DNA of 64,000 nt from an uncultured Bacilli bacterium (GCA_934168275.1 CAKPNA010000001.1:248001-312000); one strand, 5' to 3'; counted from the stretch's first letter, positions 53,472 to 62,951 are shown. The notes: generated by a model from the letters alone, not told the origin. Translations and numbers: made by a program.

Positions 53472-53498
53472 ACCTATCCCTTATACATACCTCTTTTA

Positions 53499-54524
53499 CT
53501 ATTTTAAAATATTATCTAAATCTCTAATAATACCATCTCTAGATACACTATAATAATTAAATTTTTTACTACTAAAATCATTAAGTAAAGAATTAATATA
53601 TTCACCAAACTCAATAATCATATCATCATTACTTAAAATATCATCAGCAACATCTTTCTTTAATTTAATTAGATATACCTTAACTAAAAAACTATTTATT
53701 TCCTTAATCTTTTGAATAAACATATTAGTTTCTAATAAACGTCTTGCCTTATTAAAATCTACATATCTATTAGTATAATCAAGACAAGATATAAAATTAA
53801 TAATTTCTTCATAAGATGCATATTCTTGAAGTTCTTTAATTAGTCCATGTAAATTAGCACCTAAATACAACTTATACATCTTAGATTTACCAATAATTTT
53901 TTCTAATTTGCCTGCAATAAACACTTCATATTTGTAAGAACCACGTACATCTTCAATATCGCCAAAATAACGCTCTGTAAGCAATTGTGTATATCATTCA
54001 TTCAAACCATCACCAAAAATATAAGTATAACTTGACTGACTAAATCCCGAATAATATATATTATCTGCTTCTACTGAACTAGCCATATGAAATAATTCAT
54101 GATAAATAGAAATTAAATAATTATCTTCCTCAAATATCATATCATTATGTTCAATATCATAATATCCATCAGTATAACGAAAAGAATATCCTTTACTAGA
54201 GCTAGTTTTTACCTCATTTATATTATTATAAAAAATAGTTAAATCAGCACCACTAAACTCTGATAAAATTACCTCGATAAATTCCATTATAGCTCCACAA
54301 AATTTCCTAGATAGCAATTTATCATAATCAATACCATCATATTTCAAATCTTGTTTAGGCAAACTTTTAACTTGTACACGATGATTAATTTTATGCTTTT
54401 TTTGCAAACAATACTTACCAATTTTTCTATCCGTAGTATAGCATAATATAATAGGTACTAAATCATTATAATCAACACTATCCATATCACGTATCAAATC
54501 AAATAATTCTTCATTATACCTCAT
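53499..54524 (-). pseudogene. HExxH metallopeptidase-like protein interrupted by an in-frame TGA
   Basis: Two co-linear frames, 53994-54524 and 53499-53984, are in the same phase and separated only by one TGA (53994-53996). The first ends SIYHELFHMASSVEADN then YIFGDGLNE; the second continues YTQLLTERYF. The zinc motif HELFH with downstream NEGYT(E/Q) is the expected pattern for this kind of peptidase, so the TGA replaces a Gly codon (GGA to TGA). The full product would be 341 residues, soluble, with a helical C terminus (GKLEKIIGKSKMYKLYLG). It is a single nonsense change, recent, or a readthrough site. Confidence 0.75.
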
Positions 54525-54543
54525 ACTATCACATCTTTCTATA

Positions 54544-54818
54544 TTATTTAAAGAAATCTCTCTTATTAAAACCTGATGTCATAAATCTAAAAGCTGCTCT
54601 TCCATTAGTTAACCAAGTAAACTTAACATTATTCTTAGTATTAACAACCATTTTATTTACCATAAACTTTGCAATTACCTCCAGATAATCACCTAAAACA
54701 TTATTTTTCATCTAAAGTAATCTTCTCACCATTTGCTAAAATTTCAATAAAACAAGCAATTGTTATCTTTGAAATACCATGCAAAGATAGTTCCATCTAA
54801 ATCTATATCAATTTTCAT
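54544..54818 (-). pseudogene. Degraded gene fragment with DxDxT-type start
   Basis: The beginning reads MKIDIDLDGTIF (a HAD-like DxDLDGT opening) and then shifts frame; SKITIACFIEILANGEKITL and DEK follow in a second frame, and a 55-aa frame (54544-54711) reads GDYLEVIAKFMVNKM, VKFTWLTNGRAAFRFMTSG and FNKRDFFK. The pieces are in order, so a small gene with two frameshifts is the simplest reading. Function of the ancestor unknown. Confidence 0.5.
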
Positions 54819-54853
54819 ATAACGCCTCTATTCATATTAATTGTAACATAAAA

Positions 54854-55345
54854 TCACTTATTATTTACTACATATTCATTAAACTTCAGCATAAACTCAT
54901 CAGTTGTTGCCCATTCAAAATCATAACCTGATATTTTATATAAAGCATAAGCACAAAGATATTCATATTCACCTCTATTAGGACTCTTATATATAATTAA
55001 GTATAATGGTTTCATCGCCGGTTTACCAATATCTATTACTTTTTTAAATCTCTCATAATTAAAAACTCTAGCCCAACCTTCGGTAATTAATATTTCCGGA
55101 TTTTCTCTCTCTTCCTCATAAGCCTCAGCAACAAGTATTTGAAGTTCAGATGATACTTCAGTTAAAATATCCTTATCTACATTCTTTATCAGCAATTCCT
55201 CATTAACTCCATTAGCAGTAATTTCATCCCATGTAATATCTTTATCTTCTGCTTTATCATCATTATCAATTATTTTATTATTACTAAAAAATATATAGAC
55301 TCCTACTAAAACTAATAAAACTATAAATATTAATATTTTCTTCAC
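54854..55345 (-). CDS. Hypothetical exported protein
   Basis: 163 residues from a GTG at 55345 with GGAG 6 bases upstream. A signal anchor (ILIFIVLLVLVGVYIFFS) precedes an acidic linker and a globular helical domain: VSSELQILVAEAYEEERENP, VIDIGKPAMKPLYLIIYKSP, YLCAYALYKISGYDFEW. The second phrase (IGxxAMKPLYxIIYxS ... YALYKISG) resembles one HEAT/armadillo-like helical pair. Extracytoplasmic; no further function evident. Confidence 0.65.
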   Translation of the reverse strand: MKKILIFIVLLVLVGVYIFFSNNKIIDNDDKAEDKDITWDEITANGVNEELLIKNVDKDILTEVSSELQILVAEAYEEERENPEILITEGWARVFNYERFKKVIDIGKPAMKPLYLIIYKSPNRGEYEYLCAYALYKISGYDFEWATTDEFMLKFNEYVVNNK

Positions 55346-55415
55346 AACTTACTCCATTCCTGAACAACACTTCATTAAATTAATTATATTGTATCATACT
55401 TTTAGCAGCTTCATC

Positions 55416-55446
55416 AAAAAAGAGACATATCATAACAATATATCTC
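55416..55446 (-). terminator. Terminator of the coiled-coil membrane protein gene
   Basis: Stem 55422-55430 with 55438-55446 (one G-U pair), 7-base loop, six Ts on the minus strand at 55416-55421. Confidence 0.85.
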
Positions 55447-55449
55447 ATA

Positions 55450-55965
55450 CTATTTTTTATTCTTTACCTTATCTTTATCTTTTTTATCAATTTTCTTCTT
55501 ATTTGAAACACAACTACCTAACATATATCCAACTACAAAGAACAAAAACATTCCAACAAAATTTGATGCCGGATCGCTAGGTGAACCTACAATAAAGAAA
55601 ACAACACTAGTCAAACATAGTACAATAGAAACAGCAATTGTAATAATTAAGTTCTTATTTTCTAACAATTTCATTTCTTCAAGCTCTAATTCTTTTAATC
55701 TTCTTTGTTCAGCTAATTCTAACTCTTTTGTTTTTCTATTTTCTTCTTGAATCTTTTGAACCCAATTTTTCCTAGTATTATTAGAATTTTCTAGTTCAAT
55801 CTTTTGACTATGCTTAATTTCCATTAATTCTTTTTTAGCATTATGTCTAGTAGCAAATTTTTCTTTCCATCCCTTTTCGCTGTTATCAATACCTTTTTCT
55901 ACTAATTTTTCAACATTACCCTCAACATCAATTTTCTTCTTATCCATATCAAAAATTAATTTCAT
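55450..55965 (-). CDS. Coiled-coil protein with two membrane helices
   Basis: 171 residues. A long, highly charged coiled coil (about 20-105: KELMEIKHSQKIELENSNN, QEENRKTKELELAEQRRLKE) precedes two hydrophobic helices (LIITIAVSIVLCLTSVVFFIV and SNFVGMFLFFVVGYMLGSCV) and a Lys/Asp tail. A hairpin in the membrane with cytoplasmic coil is likely. No family recognised; GGAGG precedes the ATG. It is a single transcription unit. Confidence 0.65.
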   Translation of the reverse strand: MKLIFDMDKKKIDVEGNVEKLVEKGIDNSEKGWKEKFATRHNAKKELMEIKHSQKIELENSNNTRKNWVQKIQEENRKTKELELAEQRRLKELELEEMKLLENKNLIITIAVSIVLCLTSVVFFIVGSPSDPASNFVGMFLFFVVGYMLGSCVSNKKKIDKKDKDKVKNKK

Positions 55966-56031
55966 ACATCATACCTCCATTATAAAACTTGTAATTTACG
56001 CGAATCAATCTAAATTATATCACTAACAAAA

Positions 56032-56769
56032 TTATCTTTTTCTACATTCAAATACTGATTTGTCAAGTTCACATCCAGTTAAATTTTTTGCATCTGTTTG
56101 CATAACAGAAATAATTCCTTTAATAACTTTATAATCTTCAAGTCTTGTATAAATGCCATTAAAAGGATCCAATACCGTTTTATCACCATCATTATTAATT
56201 ATAAGCCAATTATGTTCACCATTACTCTCAATGCCATCTACAATAATAAAACTAGATTCTTTTTCTTTAATTATATTTAAAGCTGTTAAAAACATACAGT
56301 AGTCAAAACATACTCCCCTCAAATATGGTTCATCATCTCTTGTAAATTCAAATAATACCCTTAGCATTTTTTCAAATAATGTTTCATTTTCTCTAAAGTG
56401 ATAAAATTGAGCCTTCTTATATGGATAAATATAATTTCTTAAACCTCTTTTTATATTATCATGAACAATTAAACTTTTGTCATATATATCATCATATTCA
56501 CTGTATCCTGTTTTTCCTTTGTTAAATAATTTATATGATAATGTTTTAATATCTATTCTACCTGATAAATAATCATTAACTATACTAATAACTTCCTTAC
56601 TATATTTATTTGATTCAATTATTTTATATAAAAATGTAGATAGAAAAAATTGCATCGTATTTTCATCTTTTCTAATCATATCTAAGATTTCACCAACATC
56701 AGCAGAAATTGACTTACCACTTTTTAAATTTAAAATAATTTTATTAAATAATTCATCATTCATTTCCAT
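56032..56769 (-). CDS. Transglutaminase-like cysteine peptidase-fold protein
   Basis: 245 residues, no signal peptide. The C-terminal part has the transglutaminase-like triad in order: YLRGVCFDYCMFLTALNIIK (Cys), IESNGEHNWLIINNDGD (His) and KTVLDPFNGIYTRLEDY (Asp). The helical N-terminal half is unrecognised (LFNKIILNLKSGKSISADVG). The enzyme could be a protease, transamidase or peptide amidase acting in the cytoplasm. GGAGATAGAAT precedes the ATG. It has no close neighbour on either side. Confidence 0.78.
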   Translation of the reverse strand: MEMNDELFNKIILNLKSGKSISADVGEILDMIRKDENTMQFFLSTFLYKIIESNKYSKEVISIVNDYLSGRIDIKTLSYKLFNKGKTGYSEYDDIYDKSLIVHDNIKRGLRNYIYPYKKAQFYHFRENETLFEKMLRVLFEFTRDDEPYLRGVCFDYCMFLTALNIIKEKESSFIIVDGIESNGEHNWLIINNDGDKTVLDPFNGIYTRLEDYKVIKGIISVMQTDAKNLTGCELDKSVFECRKR

Positions 56770-57205
56770 ATTCTATCTCCTTTATTACTATTATTATATC
56801 ATTTATTTATATCCATTTGTTTTTAATTAGCAATATTTATAAAATTACTTTTTTAGAATTAACTCTAAACTAAGCAGAAACAGTAAAAAATATTTCTTTT
56901 TTATATTTTAAAACAATAATTTCAAACGGTTACAAAATGTAACCATTTCATTTTCATCTTTTTTAATCTATTTTTTAAACCATTCAATAATTTCTTACTT
57001 GTTTGTTTTCAAATACTTTTCCTACTACTATCAACTCACCTTTTATCTAGTATTTAGTACGCACACTCTCCACATAGCATATTCTTAATTATGAATAGTT
57101 TCTTTTTATATGTTTGAGTATAACTAACTACCTCATAATATACAAACAAAATAGGTACAACATATATTATGAATATATACATTATTATTAAATATTTTAG
57201 AAAGG
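56770..57205. other. 436-bp gap, one palindrome
   Basis: AT-rich, without a gene-like frame. The single notable element is the palindrome at 56928-56944. A terminator for the ORF6N gene is not evident. Confidence 0.4.
56928..56944. promoter_or_regulatory. Perfect palindrome GGTTACA-AAA-TGTAACC
   Basis: Seven-base arms around three As. It resembles an operator for a dimeric regulator (GTTAC/GTAAC half-sites) and lies 160 bases upstream of the transglutaminase-like gene's start. No regulator in the window is assigned to it. Confidence 0.4.
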
Positions 57206-58081
57206 TTAGTTGTATATTTTATTTAGTATATCATTTAAAATTGTATTACTTTCCATTTTATTAATGGCAAAACATTTTTTTCCTAAGTCTTTAAAACTAC
57301 TACCACAATGATATATAAATCTCTTATCTATAATAATAAATCTATCATGAAACTTGTTGTTAAAAACTAGTTCAACATTGTTATACTGAGCTCTATATTT
57401 TTTTATTAACATTTCATTCATATTTGCAGAATAAATTATTATATTAACATCTATTTCTTTTAAAATATCTAATAACTCTTTACCAGCATAATTATCAATA
57501 ATAATTATTTCCTTTTTTGCAGTTTTTAAAATATCTAACAATAGCGAATAAGCATCATAAATTTGGCCATCAAAAAATATTGCATTTGCTTTTTCTTTTT
57601 CATGTAATTTATCAAAAGAAGTTTTTAGTAGCCTTATTTCTTCATCATGCTTATATACTAGATTATTTATAAAACTTTGATTTACCAATGTATTAGAAAT
57701 ATATTTTCTCATGGAAACAAACGCATCAATAATTTGAACATTAACTTTGACTGCAATATCACTCTTAAGAAGACCAGATAACATCATTATTCCTTGCTCA
57801 GTTAAAACATATGGTAAATATCTTATACCACCATGTACTATCTCATTTCTTAAACTTGAGGTCACAAATTGTGATCTCAAGTTGATTACTTCTTCCACAG
57901 TTAATTGAAAACAAAATGTTTCTGGGAACCTCATAATATTTCTTTTAATAGTTTGATTTATAATTCTTGTTTCAGTTTTATATAACTTTGCAACATCTGA
58001 TGACAAAATAACTTGTTTACCTCTCACTTCAAATATCATTTCTTCAATTTTAATATTCTCTTTCAACATTAGTTCATTCAT
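57206..58081 (-). CDS. ORF6N-domain protein with C-terminal PLD-like domain
   Basis: 291 residues. N-terminal ORF6N (KilA-type) DNA-binding domain: GKQVILSSDVAKLYKTETRI, INQTIKRNIMRFPETFCFQL, GGIRYLPYVLTEQGIMMLSG. After a helical linker, the C-terminal half has KKEIIIIDNYAGKELLDILK, VELVFNNKFHDRFIIIDKRF and IYHCGSSFKDLGKK: the HDRFIIID-GSSFKDLGKK pattern is that of truncated phospholipase D-like domains with HxK/R. A DNA-directed nuclease or toxin-like protein from a mobile element is probable. Its Shine-Dalgarno is AAGGGGGTTTT, the complement of the sRNA loop. Confidence 0.82.
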   Translation of the reverse strand: MNELMLKENIKIEEMIFEVRGKQVILSSDVAKLYKTETRIINQTIKRNIMRFPETFCFQLTVEEVINLRSQFVTSSLRNEIVHGGIRYLPYVLTEQGIMMLSGLLKSDIAVKVNVQIIDAFVSMRKYISNTLVNQSFINNLVYKHDEEIRLLKTSFDKLHEKEKANAIFFDGQIYDAYSLLLDILKTAKKEIIIIDNYAGKELLDILKEIDVNIIIYSANMNEMLIKKYRAQYNNVELVFNNKFHDRFIIIDKRFIYHCGSSFKDLGKKCFAINKMESNTILNDILNKIYN

Positions 58082-58253
58082 AATCTAAAACCCCCTTTTT
58101 GTAATTTCAATTATATAACCAATACTACATAATATGATATAAGTAAACATATTCTCCTCAGACAACCTCCATAAAATTTTACCATTTTTTTTACAAAAAT
58201 AAATGTTTTTTTTGATAGTCACTGAACAGTTGATTTTCGTTGAAATATAAGGC

Positions 58254-59462
58254 CTATTTAAGTTTTAATACTGCAACGCACTCCACGTGATGTGTGTTAG
58301 GAAACATATCCACTAACGTAATATCCCCTAGTTTATACCCATTATCTAACTCTTTAATATCTCTCGCTAAAGTAAGAGGATTACAAGATACATAGACTAT
58401 TTTATTAGCCTTAATCTTAAGAAGAATATCTTTTGTACGCTTATCCAAGCCACTCCTTGGTGGATCAACAACTATAACATCAGCCTTAATCTGATCATTA
58501 ATAATCTTTCCAACATCCCCGGCATAAAATTCTATATTATTAACACTATTTATCTTAGCATTCTCTTTAGCATCCTCTACTGCTTGCCCATTCAACTCAA
58601 TACCAATAATACTATTAAAATACTTACTTAAATATATCCCAATAGTACCCGTACCGCAATATAAATCTACTAAATTATCTTTTTTATCATCCTCTATAGC
58701 ATACTCTACTACTTTATTATATAACTTATTTACTGTTCTACTATTTACTTGAAAGAAACTATCTGGACTTATTCTATATTTATATTCTCCTATCATTTCA
58801 TATAAATATTTCTCACCATAAATACACTTATATTTATTATTATAAGTATAAATACTAACTACTTTCTTATCTAAATACTTAATTACTTCTTCACTATTAA
58901 CACTACCATAAAATATTATCATAATTCCATAATAAGTATCTCTTATAACTATCTTATTACATTTATTAACATTAATATTTTTCTTAATAATATCTATTAT
59001 TTCATTTAACTTATCACTTACTAATAAACATTTATCCACGTCTACTATTGTATTACTATCTTCTTCATATAATCCAATTATACCATTACTAACTTGTAAA
59101 GTAATTTTATTACGATAACCATATCTATTATCAGACTTAATAATATCAGGTTTTATATCTATCTCATTTCTTTTAAATATGTCAATAACATTATTAACTT
59201 TATATTCTAATTCATCATGATAAGTATAAACACTAATACTACATCCTCCACACACATCATAATATGGACATAATACATTTACTCTTTTAGAACCATTCTT
59301 AATTATCTTATTTACTTTACCAATACTATAATTTTTATATTCTTTTACAATATCTATATCAACAATATCTCCAACAATAACCTTTGGAATAAAGACAACT
59401 TTACCATTAATTTTTGCTATTCCCATTGCTTGATGATTCATTTTTTCTACTACTACTTCCAT
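58254..59462 (-). CDS. rlmD: 23S rRNA (uracil-5-)-methyltransferase, RlmD/RlmCD type
   Basis: 402 residues. N-terminal TRAM domain (EKMNHQAMGIAKINGKVVFI), the iron-sulfur cysteines CPYYDVCGGCSISVYTYHDE plus a later Cys, and the C-terminal methylase: LVDLYCGTGTIGIYLSKYFN, DVIVVDPPRSGLDKRTKD, IVYVSCNPLTLARDI (catalytic Cys) and MFPNTHHVECVAVLK. It methylates U747 and/or U1939 of 23S rRNA with SAM; which sites cannot be told. It lies 8 bases after priA in the same direction. Confidence 0.94.
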   Translation of the reverse strand: MEVVVEKMNHQAMGIAKINGKVVFIPKVIVGDIVDIDIVKEYKNYSIGKVNKIIKNGSKRVNVLCPYYDVCGGCSISVYTYHDELEYKVNNVIDIFKRNEIDIKPDIIKSDNRYGYRNKITLQVSNGIIGLYEEDSNTIVDVDKCLLVSDKLNEIIDIIKKNINVNKCNKIVIRDTYYGIMIIFYGSVNSEEVIKYLDKKVVSIYTYNNKYKCIYGEKYLYEMIGEYKYRISPDSFFQVNSRTVNKLYNKVVEYAIEDDKKDNLVDLYCGTGTIGIYLSKYFNSIIGIELNGQAVEDAKENAKINSVNNIEFYAGDVGKIINDQIKADVIVVDPPRSGLDKRTKDILLKIKANKIVYVSCNPLTLARDIKELDNGYKLGDITLVDMFPNTHHVECVAVLKLK

Positions 59463-59470
59463 AATCTCAC

Positions 59471-61636
59471 CTACATCCTAACTGGATTTACATCTATATC
59501 TATATTAACTTTATTATTACTTTTATATATATCATCTATTTCTTTTAAAGTAGGAAATACTTTATTATCAAAACGATACTTTATAATACATTGATAATAA
59601 TAAATATTATTTATCTTAAATATATTAGCCATAGAAGGTCCTAAAATAATAGTCTCACTATCTAATTTATTTCTTAAATAATTACCTATCTTATTAGCCT
59701 CTTTAAAACCATCTTCATAACTAGAAGAATTAATATTAACTACTACTAAATAATAATATGGACTATATTTTAACTTCTTACGAATAGCCATTTCATCATT
59801 ATAGAAAGCCAAATAATCATGATTTTTAGCGTGTACTATACTATAATGTTCTTCATTAAAAGTTTGAATAATAACTTCTCCCGGATAATCACCACGACCC
59901 GCTCTACCAGATACTTGGGATAATAACTGATAAGTATATTCACTACTTCTAAAGTCCGGAATATTAAGTGATGTATCAGCATTAATAACTCCTACTAAAG
60001 TAACATAAGGAAAATCTAGTCCCTTAGCAATCATCTGTGTACCTAGTAATATATCATACTTTCTCTCTCCAAAATCTCTGATAATTGCTTCATGTTCACC
60101 TTTCTTACTAGTAGTATCCATATCCATTCTAATAACTCTCGCATCAAACATTTTATTTAATTCTTCTTCTAATTTCTGTGTACCTAGCCCATAATCTTTC
60201 AAAGTATTACCACAATTAGGACACTTTCTTTCAAACTCTTTAGCATAAGAACAATAATGACATCTTAACTTATTAGAAGTCTTATGATAAGTTAAACTAA
60301 TATCACAATTAGGACACTTCTCAACATAACCACAAGATGGACACGTAATCATTGAAGAATAACCCCTTCTATTTAAAAGTAAAATTATTTGTTCATGTTT
60401 ATTTAAACGATCTTTTATCTTACTAATTAATAGTCTACTTAATACTGTATAATTCTTCTTAGCTTCCTCTTTCATATCTACAACATGAACTACCGGTAAA
60501 TGAGAAGTTTTAGGTCTATTTAATAAAGTTATTAATTCATACTTCTTATTTAAAGCACGAGCCATAGATTCTAATGATGGTGTAGCACTACCAAGTAATA
60601 CCGGACAATTATGATATTCCCCTCTTAAAAAGGCCACATCTTTAGCATTATATCTTGGATGATTATCTTGTTTATAAGTAGGAGTATGTTCTTCATCAAT
60701 AACAATAACGCCAAGATTAGTTAATGGTGCAAAGATAGCACTTCTCGCCCCTATTACTATCTTAACTTTTCCCTCTCTAATTTTACGATATTCATCATAT
60801 CTTTCACTATCTGATAATCTACTATGAAGTATTGCAATATTACTTTGAAATCTATTAACAAATCTACTTAATATTTGAGGGGTTAAACTAATTTCCGGTA
60901 CTAACATAATAGCACTTTTTCCCATATCAAGACATTTAGCTATTATATCCATATATACTTCTGTCTTGCCACTCCCAGTAATACCATATAATAAATATAT
61001 CTTATACTGATTCATTATCACTTTATTACTAGCTATTCTTTGTTCATCAGTTAAATTAATTACTTTATTAGGTACTACTGACTGATATTTATAACGATAA
61101 TCTTCTTCATAAATAAACTTAATAATATTATTTTTAACTAACGTATTAATACTACTAGATAACTTATTTACTAATACTTTCTTATTCTTAATTATATCTT
61201 CAATAATTTCTTTTTGTTTATCATTACATTTAGTTAAATAAGTATTAATATCCACATCTTCATTTATTACAGCAAATCTCTTATTCTTTATATTAATATT
61301 AGTATTTATACTAGCCTTCAAAGCTTTAGGAAGCATAACTTGATATGCTGAAATTAAACTACATAAAGTAGATTCTTGAATTTTTTTCCCCAAATATAAC
61401 ATTTCTTCATTTAATATAACATCTTCATCAACAAGTTCTTCTATCTCTTTAAGTTCATATTTATCATCATAATTATTAGTAAGTTCTATAACAAAACCCT
61501 CTAAATACATCTTACCAAAGCTAACCTTTACTCTCATTCCTACTTTAATTTTATCTATATACTTAGAAGGCACTATATAAGTAAATAATCTATCTACTTT
61601 TTTAACACCTATTTCTACAATTACTTTAGCATACAT
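59471..61636 (-). CDS. priA: Primosomal replication restart helicase PriA
   Basis: 721 residues. 3'-DNA-binding domain (DRLFTYIVPSKYIDKIKVGM, RVKVSFGKM), winged-helix region, Walker A YGITGSGKTEVYM (217-229), VIDEEHTPTYKQDNHPRYNA (DEEH), GSATPSLESM, the zinc cluster CPSCGYVEKCPNCDISLTYH and CHYCSYAKEFERKCPNCGN, and the C-terminal motif GRAGRGDYPGEVIIQT. It reloads the replisome at stalled forks. GGAGGG lies before the ATG. Complete. Confidence 0.97.
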   Translation of the reverse strand: MYAKVIVEIGVKKVDRLFTYIVPSKYIDKIKVGMRVKVSFGKMYLEGFVIELTNNYDDKYELKEIEELVDEDVILNEEMLYLGKKIQESTLCSLISAYQVMLPKALKASINTNINIKNKRFAVINEDVDINTYLTKCNDKQKEIIEDIIKNKKVLVNKLSSSINTLVKNNIIKFIYEEDYRYKYQSVVPNKVINLTDEQRIASNKVIMNQYKIYLLYGITGSGKTEVYMDIIAKCLDMGKSAIMLVPEISLTPQILSRFVNRFQSNIAILHSRLSDSERYDEYRKIREGKVKIVIGARSAIFAPLTNLGVIVIDEEHTPTYKQDNHPRYNAKDVAFLRGEYHNCPVLLGSATPSLESMARALNKKYELITLLNRPKTSHLPVVHVVDMKEEAKKNYTVLSRLLISKIKDRLNKHEQIILLLNRRGYSSMITCPSCGYVEKCPNCDISLTYHKTSNKLRCHYCSYAKEFERKCPNCGNTLKDYGLGTQKLEEELNKMFDARVIRMDMDTTSKKGEHEAIIRDFGERKYDILLGTQMIAKGLDFPYVTLVGVINADTSLNIPDFRSSEYTYQLLSQVSGRAGRGDYPGEVIIQTFNEEHYSIVHAKNHDYLAFYNDEMAIRKKLKYSPYYYLVVVNINSSSYEDGFKEANKIGNYLRNKLDSETIILGPSMANIFKINNIYYYQCIIKYRFDNKVFPTLKEIDDIYKSNNKVNIDIDVNPVRM

Positions 61637-61712
61637 AGTAAACCCTCCATATCAAATAAATTATATCAAAGATAAAACTATTTTACAATTATATTAACAA
61701 ATATGCTAACAT

Positions 61713-61738
61713 AAAAAAAAGAGAATATTTCTATTCCC
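61713..61738 (-). terminator. Terminator of the DUF4230 gene pair
   Basis: Stem GAGAATA (61721-61727) with TATTCCC (61732-61738, one G-U), 4-base loop, eight Ts on the minus strand. It overlaps the stop codon of the lipoprotein gene. Confidence 0.85.
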
Positions 61739-62309
61739 CATAAACAAATTTTACTTCATATTTCTTTCCTGAAATCTTGCCTACTTGCTCTATATAATTT
61801 TGAATTAATTTTTCAGCGCCATCTTCTGCTCTATTAAATAAGCTTTGATTGTTTTTTACTTTTTCTAACATTTCTTCATCGGCTTTTTTTATTGCTTCAT
61901 TTATTTCTGAATCTTCTATTTTATTTTCATTAAAGCCATCTTCATTCTTATATATTGAATCATCATTATAATTTTCACAATGATGAGATAATATTTCTGC
62001 TCTAGGCATATTAATAGTAACAACATTATCTTTTTCATCTATTGTAATACTAGACATCTTTATCCCTATTTTTACTACACCCGTATATTCTATCCAATAC
62101 TTTCGATCTACTTCAAATAAATGAGTTAATCCTTGTCCTTTCTTTTTTTCAACTTTTGCCACATTATGATAATAAGCTTTAACAGTAGCTAAATCAGAAA
62201 TATTTCTTACTTGGCTTAGACTTGGTTTAACATCAGGATTTTTATTTCCACATCCTGTAATAACTAGTAATAATAAAACTATTAATATAACTATATTCTT
62301 TCTTTTCAT
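61731..62309 (-). CDS. DUF4230 lipoprotein
   Basis: 192 residues. A lipoprotein signal ends in the lipobox VITGC (about 16-20), followed by the DUF4230 core: VKAYYHNVAKVEKKKGQGLT, YWIEYTGVVKIGIKMSSITI, NVVTINMPRAEILSHHCE and a helical tail. DUF4230 proteins are common in gut bacteria and have no known activity. It is the second of two adjacent DUF4230 genes; this one is lipid-anchored on the outer face, the other by an N-terminal helix. Confidence 0.85.
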   Translation of the reverse strand: MKRKNIVILIVLLLLVITGCGNKNPDVKPSLSQVRNISDLATVKAYYHNVAKVEKKKGQGLTHLFEVDRKYWIEYTGVVKIGIKMSSITIDEKDNVVTINMPRAEILSHHCENYNDDSIYKNEDGFNENKIEDSEINEAIKKADEEMLEKVKNNQSLFNRAEDGAEKLIQNYIEQVGKISGKKYEVKFVYGE

Positions 62310-62318
62310 CCTACACCT

Positions 62319-62951
62319 CTATCTAATCTCTAACTTATATTCGTTATCTTTAGCACTAATTAATGGTTCAATTATTGCTTTAATAATAGAGACAACATTT
62401 TCTTGAGTTTTATCATAAAAATCTGTATCTTCATTAATAGAATTCTCCAAATGTTTTACAGATAGATTAAATGCTTCTTGATGAACAGTTTCAGTTTTAT
62501 ATTTATCATCTAAATACATAATATCAATATTACTAGCACTTACTATTTTATCGAATATTTGAATCTTAGGTAGTGTAATTATAATTGTTTTAGTATCAGG
62601 ATTTTCTTCATATTTTATATCTTTAAAATCAATACCCGCTTTTACCGTACCTTCATAACTTACATAATAAGCAACTTTATTATCTTTAGTTGTTTTAGTA
62701 GCTATTCCGTTATAAGTATATTCTGCTGCACTTAACTCACTTACATCTAAAACCTTTAATAATTCAGATTTAGATGATATAGTTGTTTGCCCTCTTTTAT
62801 TAAAGATAGCAAAATATAAACCTACCAAAATTAATATTCCTATAATTAAACCACCAATAAAAGTAAGTTTGCTATCTACTCTTTTAAATTCTACTACTGA
62901 AGTCTTTGCCATTTCTTTTTCTTTAACGATTTCTTCTTTTTCATTTTTCAT
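62319..62951 (-). CDS. DUF4230 membrane-anchored protein
   Basis: 210 residues. An acidic N-terminal 25 residues, one membrane helix (LTFIGGLIIGILILVGLYFA) and the DUF4230 core: LSAAEYTYNGIATKTTKDN, YVSYEGTVKAGIDFKDIKYE, TKTIIITLPKIQIFDKIVSA and a tail helix. It starts in the same direction 76 bases after the serpin gene's stop, and ends 9 bases before the DUF4230 lipoprotein. The two paralogues probably act together. Confidence 0.85.
   Translation of the reverse strand: MKNEKEEIVKEKEMAKTSVVEFKRVDSKLTFIGGLIIGILILVGLYFAIFNKRGQTTISSKSELLKVLDVSELSAAEYTYNGIATKTTKDNKVAYYVSYEGTVKAGIDFKDIKYEENPDTKTIIITLPKIQIFDKIVSASNIDIMYLDDKYKTETVHQEAFNLSVKHLENSINEDTDFYDKTQENVVSIIKAIIEPLISAKDNEYKLEIR

Noticed and set aside
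53994..53996. Reassignment of TGA to Gly or Trp
   Set aside because: TGA ends other genes here (stop-start overlaps at 10943-10946 and 41686-41689) and tryptophans are TGG, so the code is standard.
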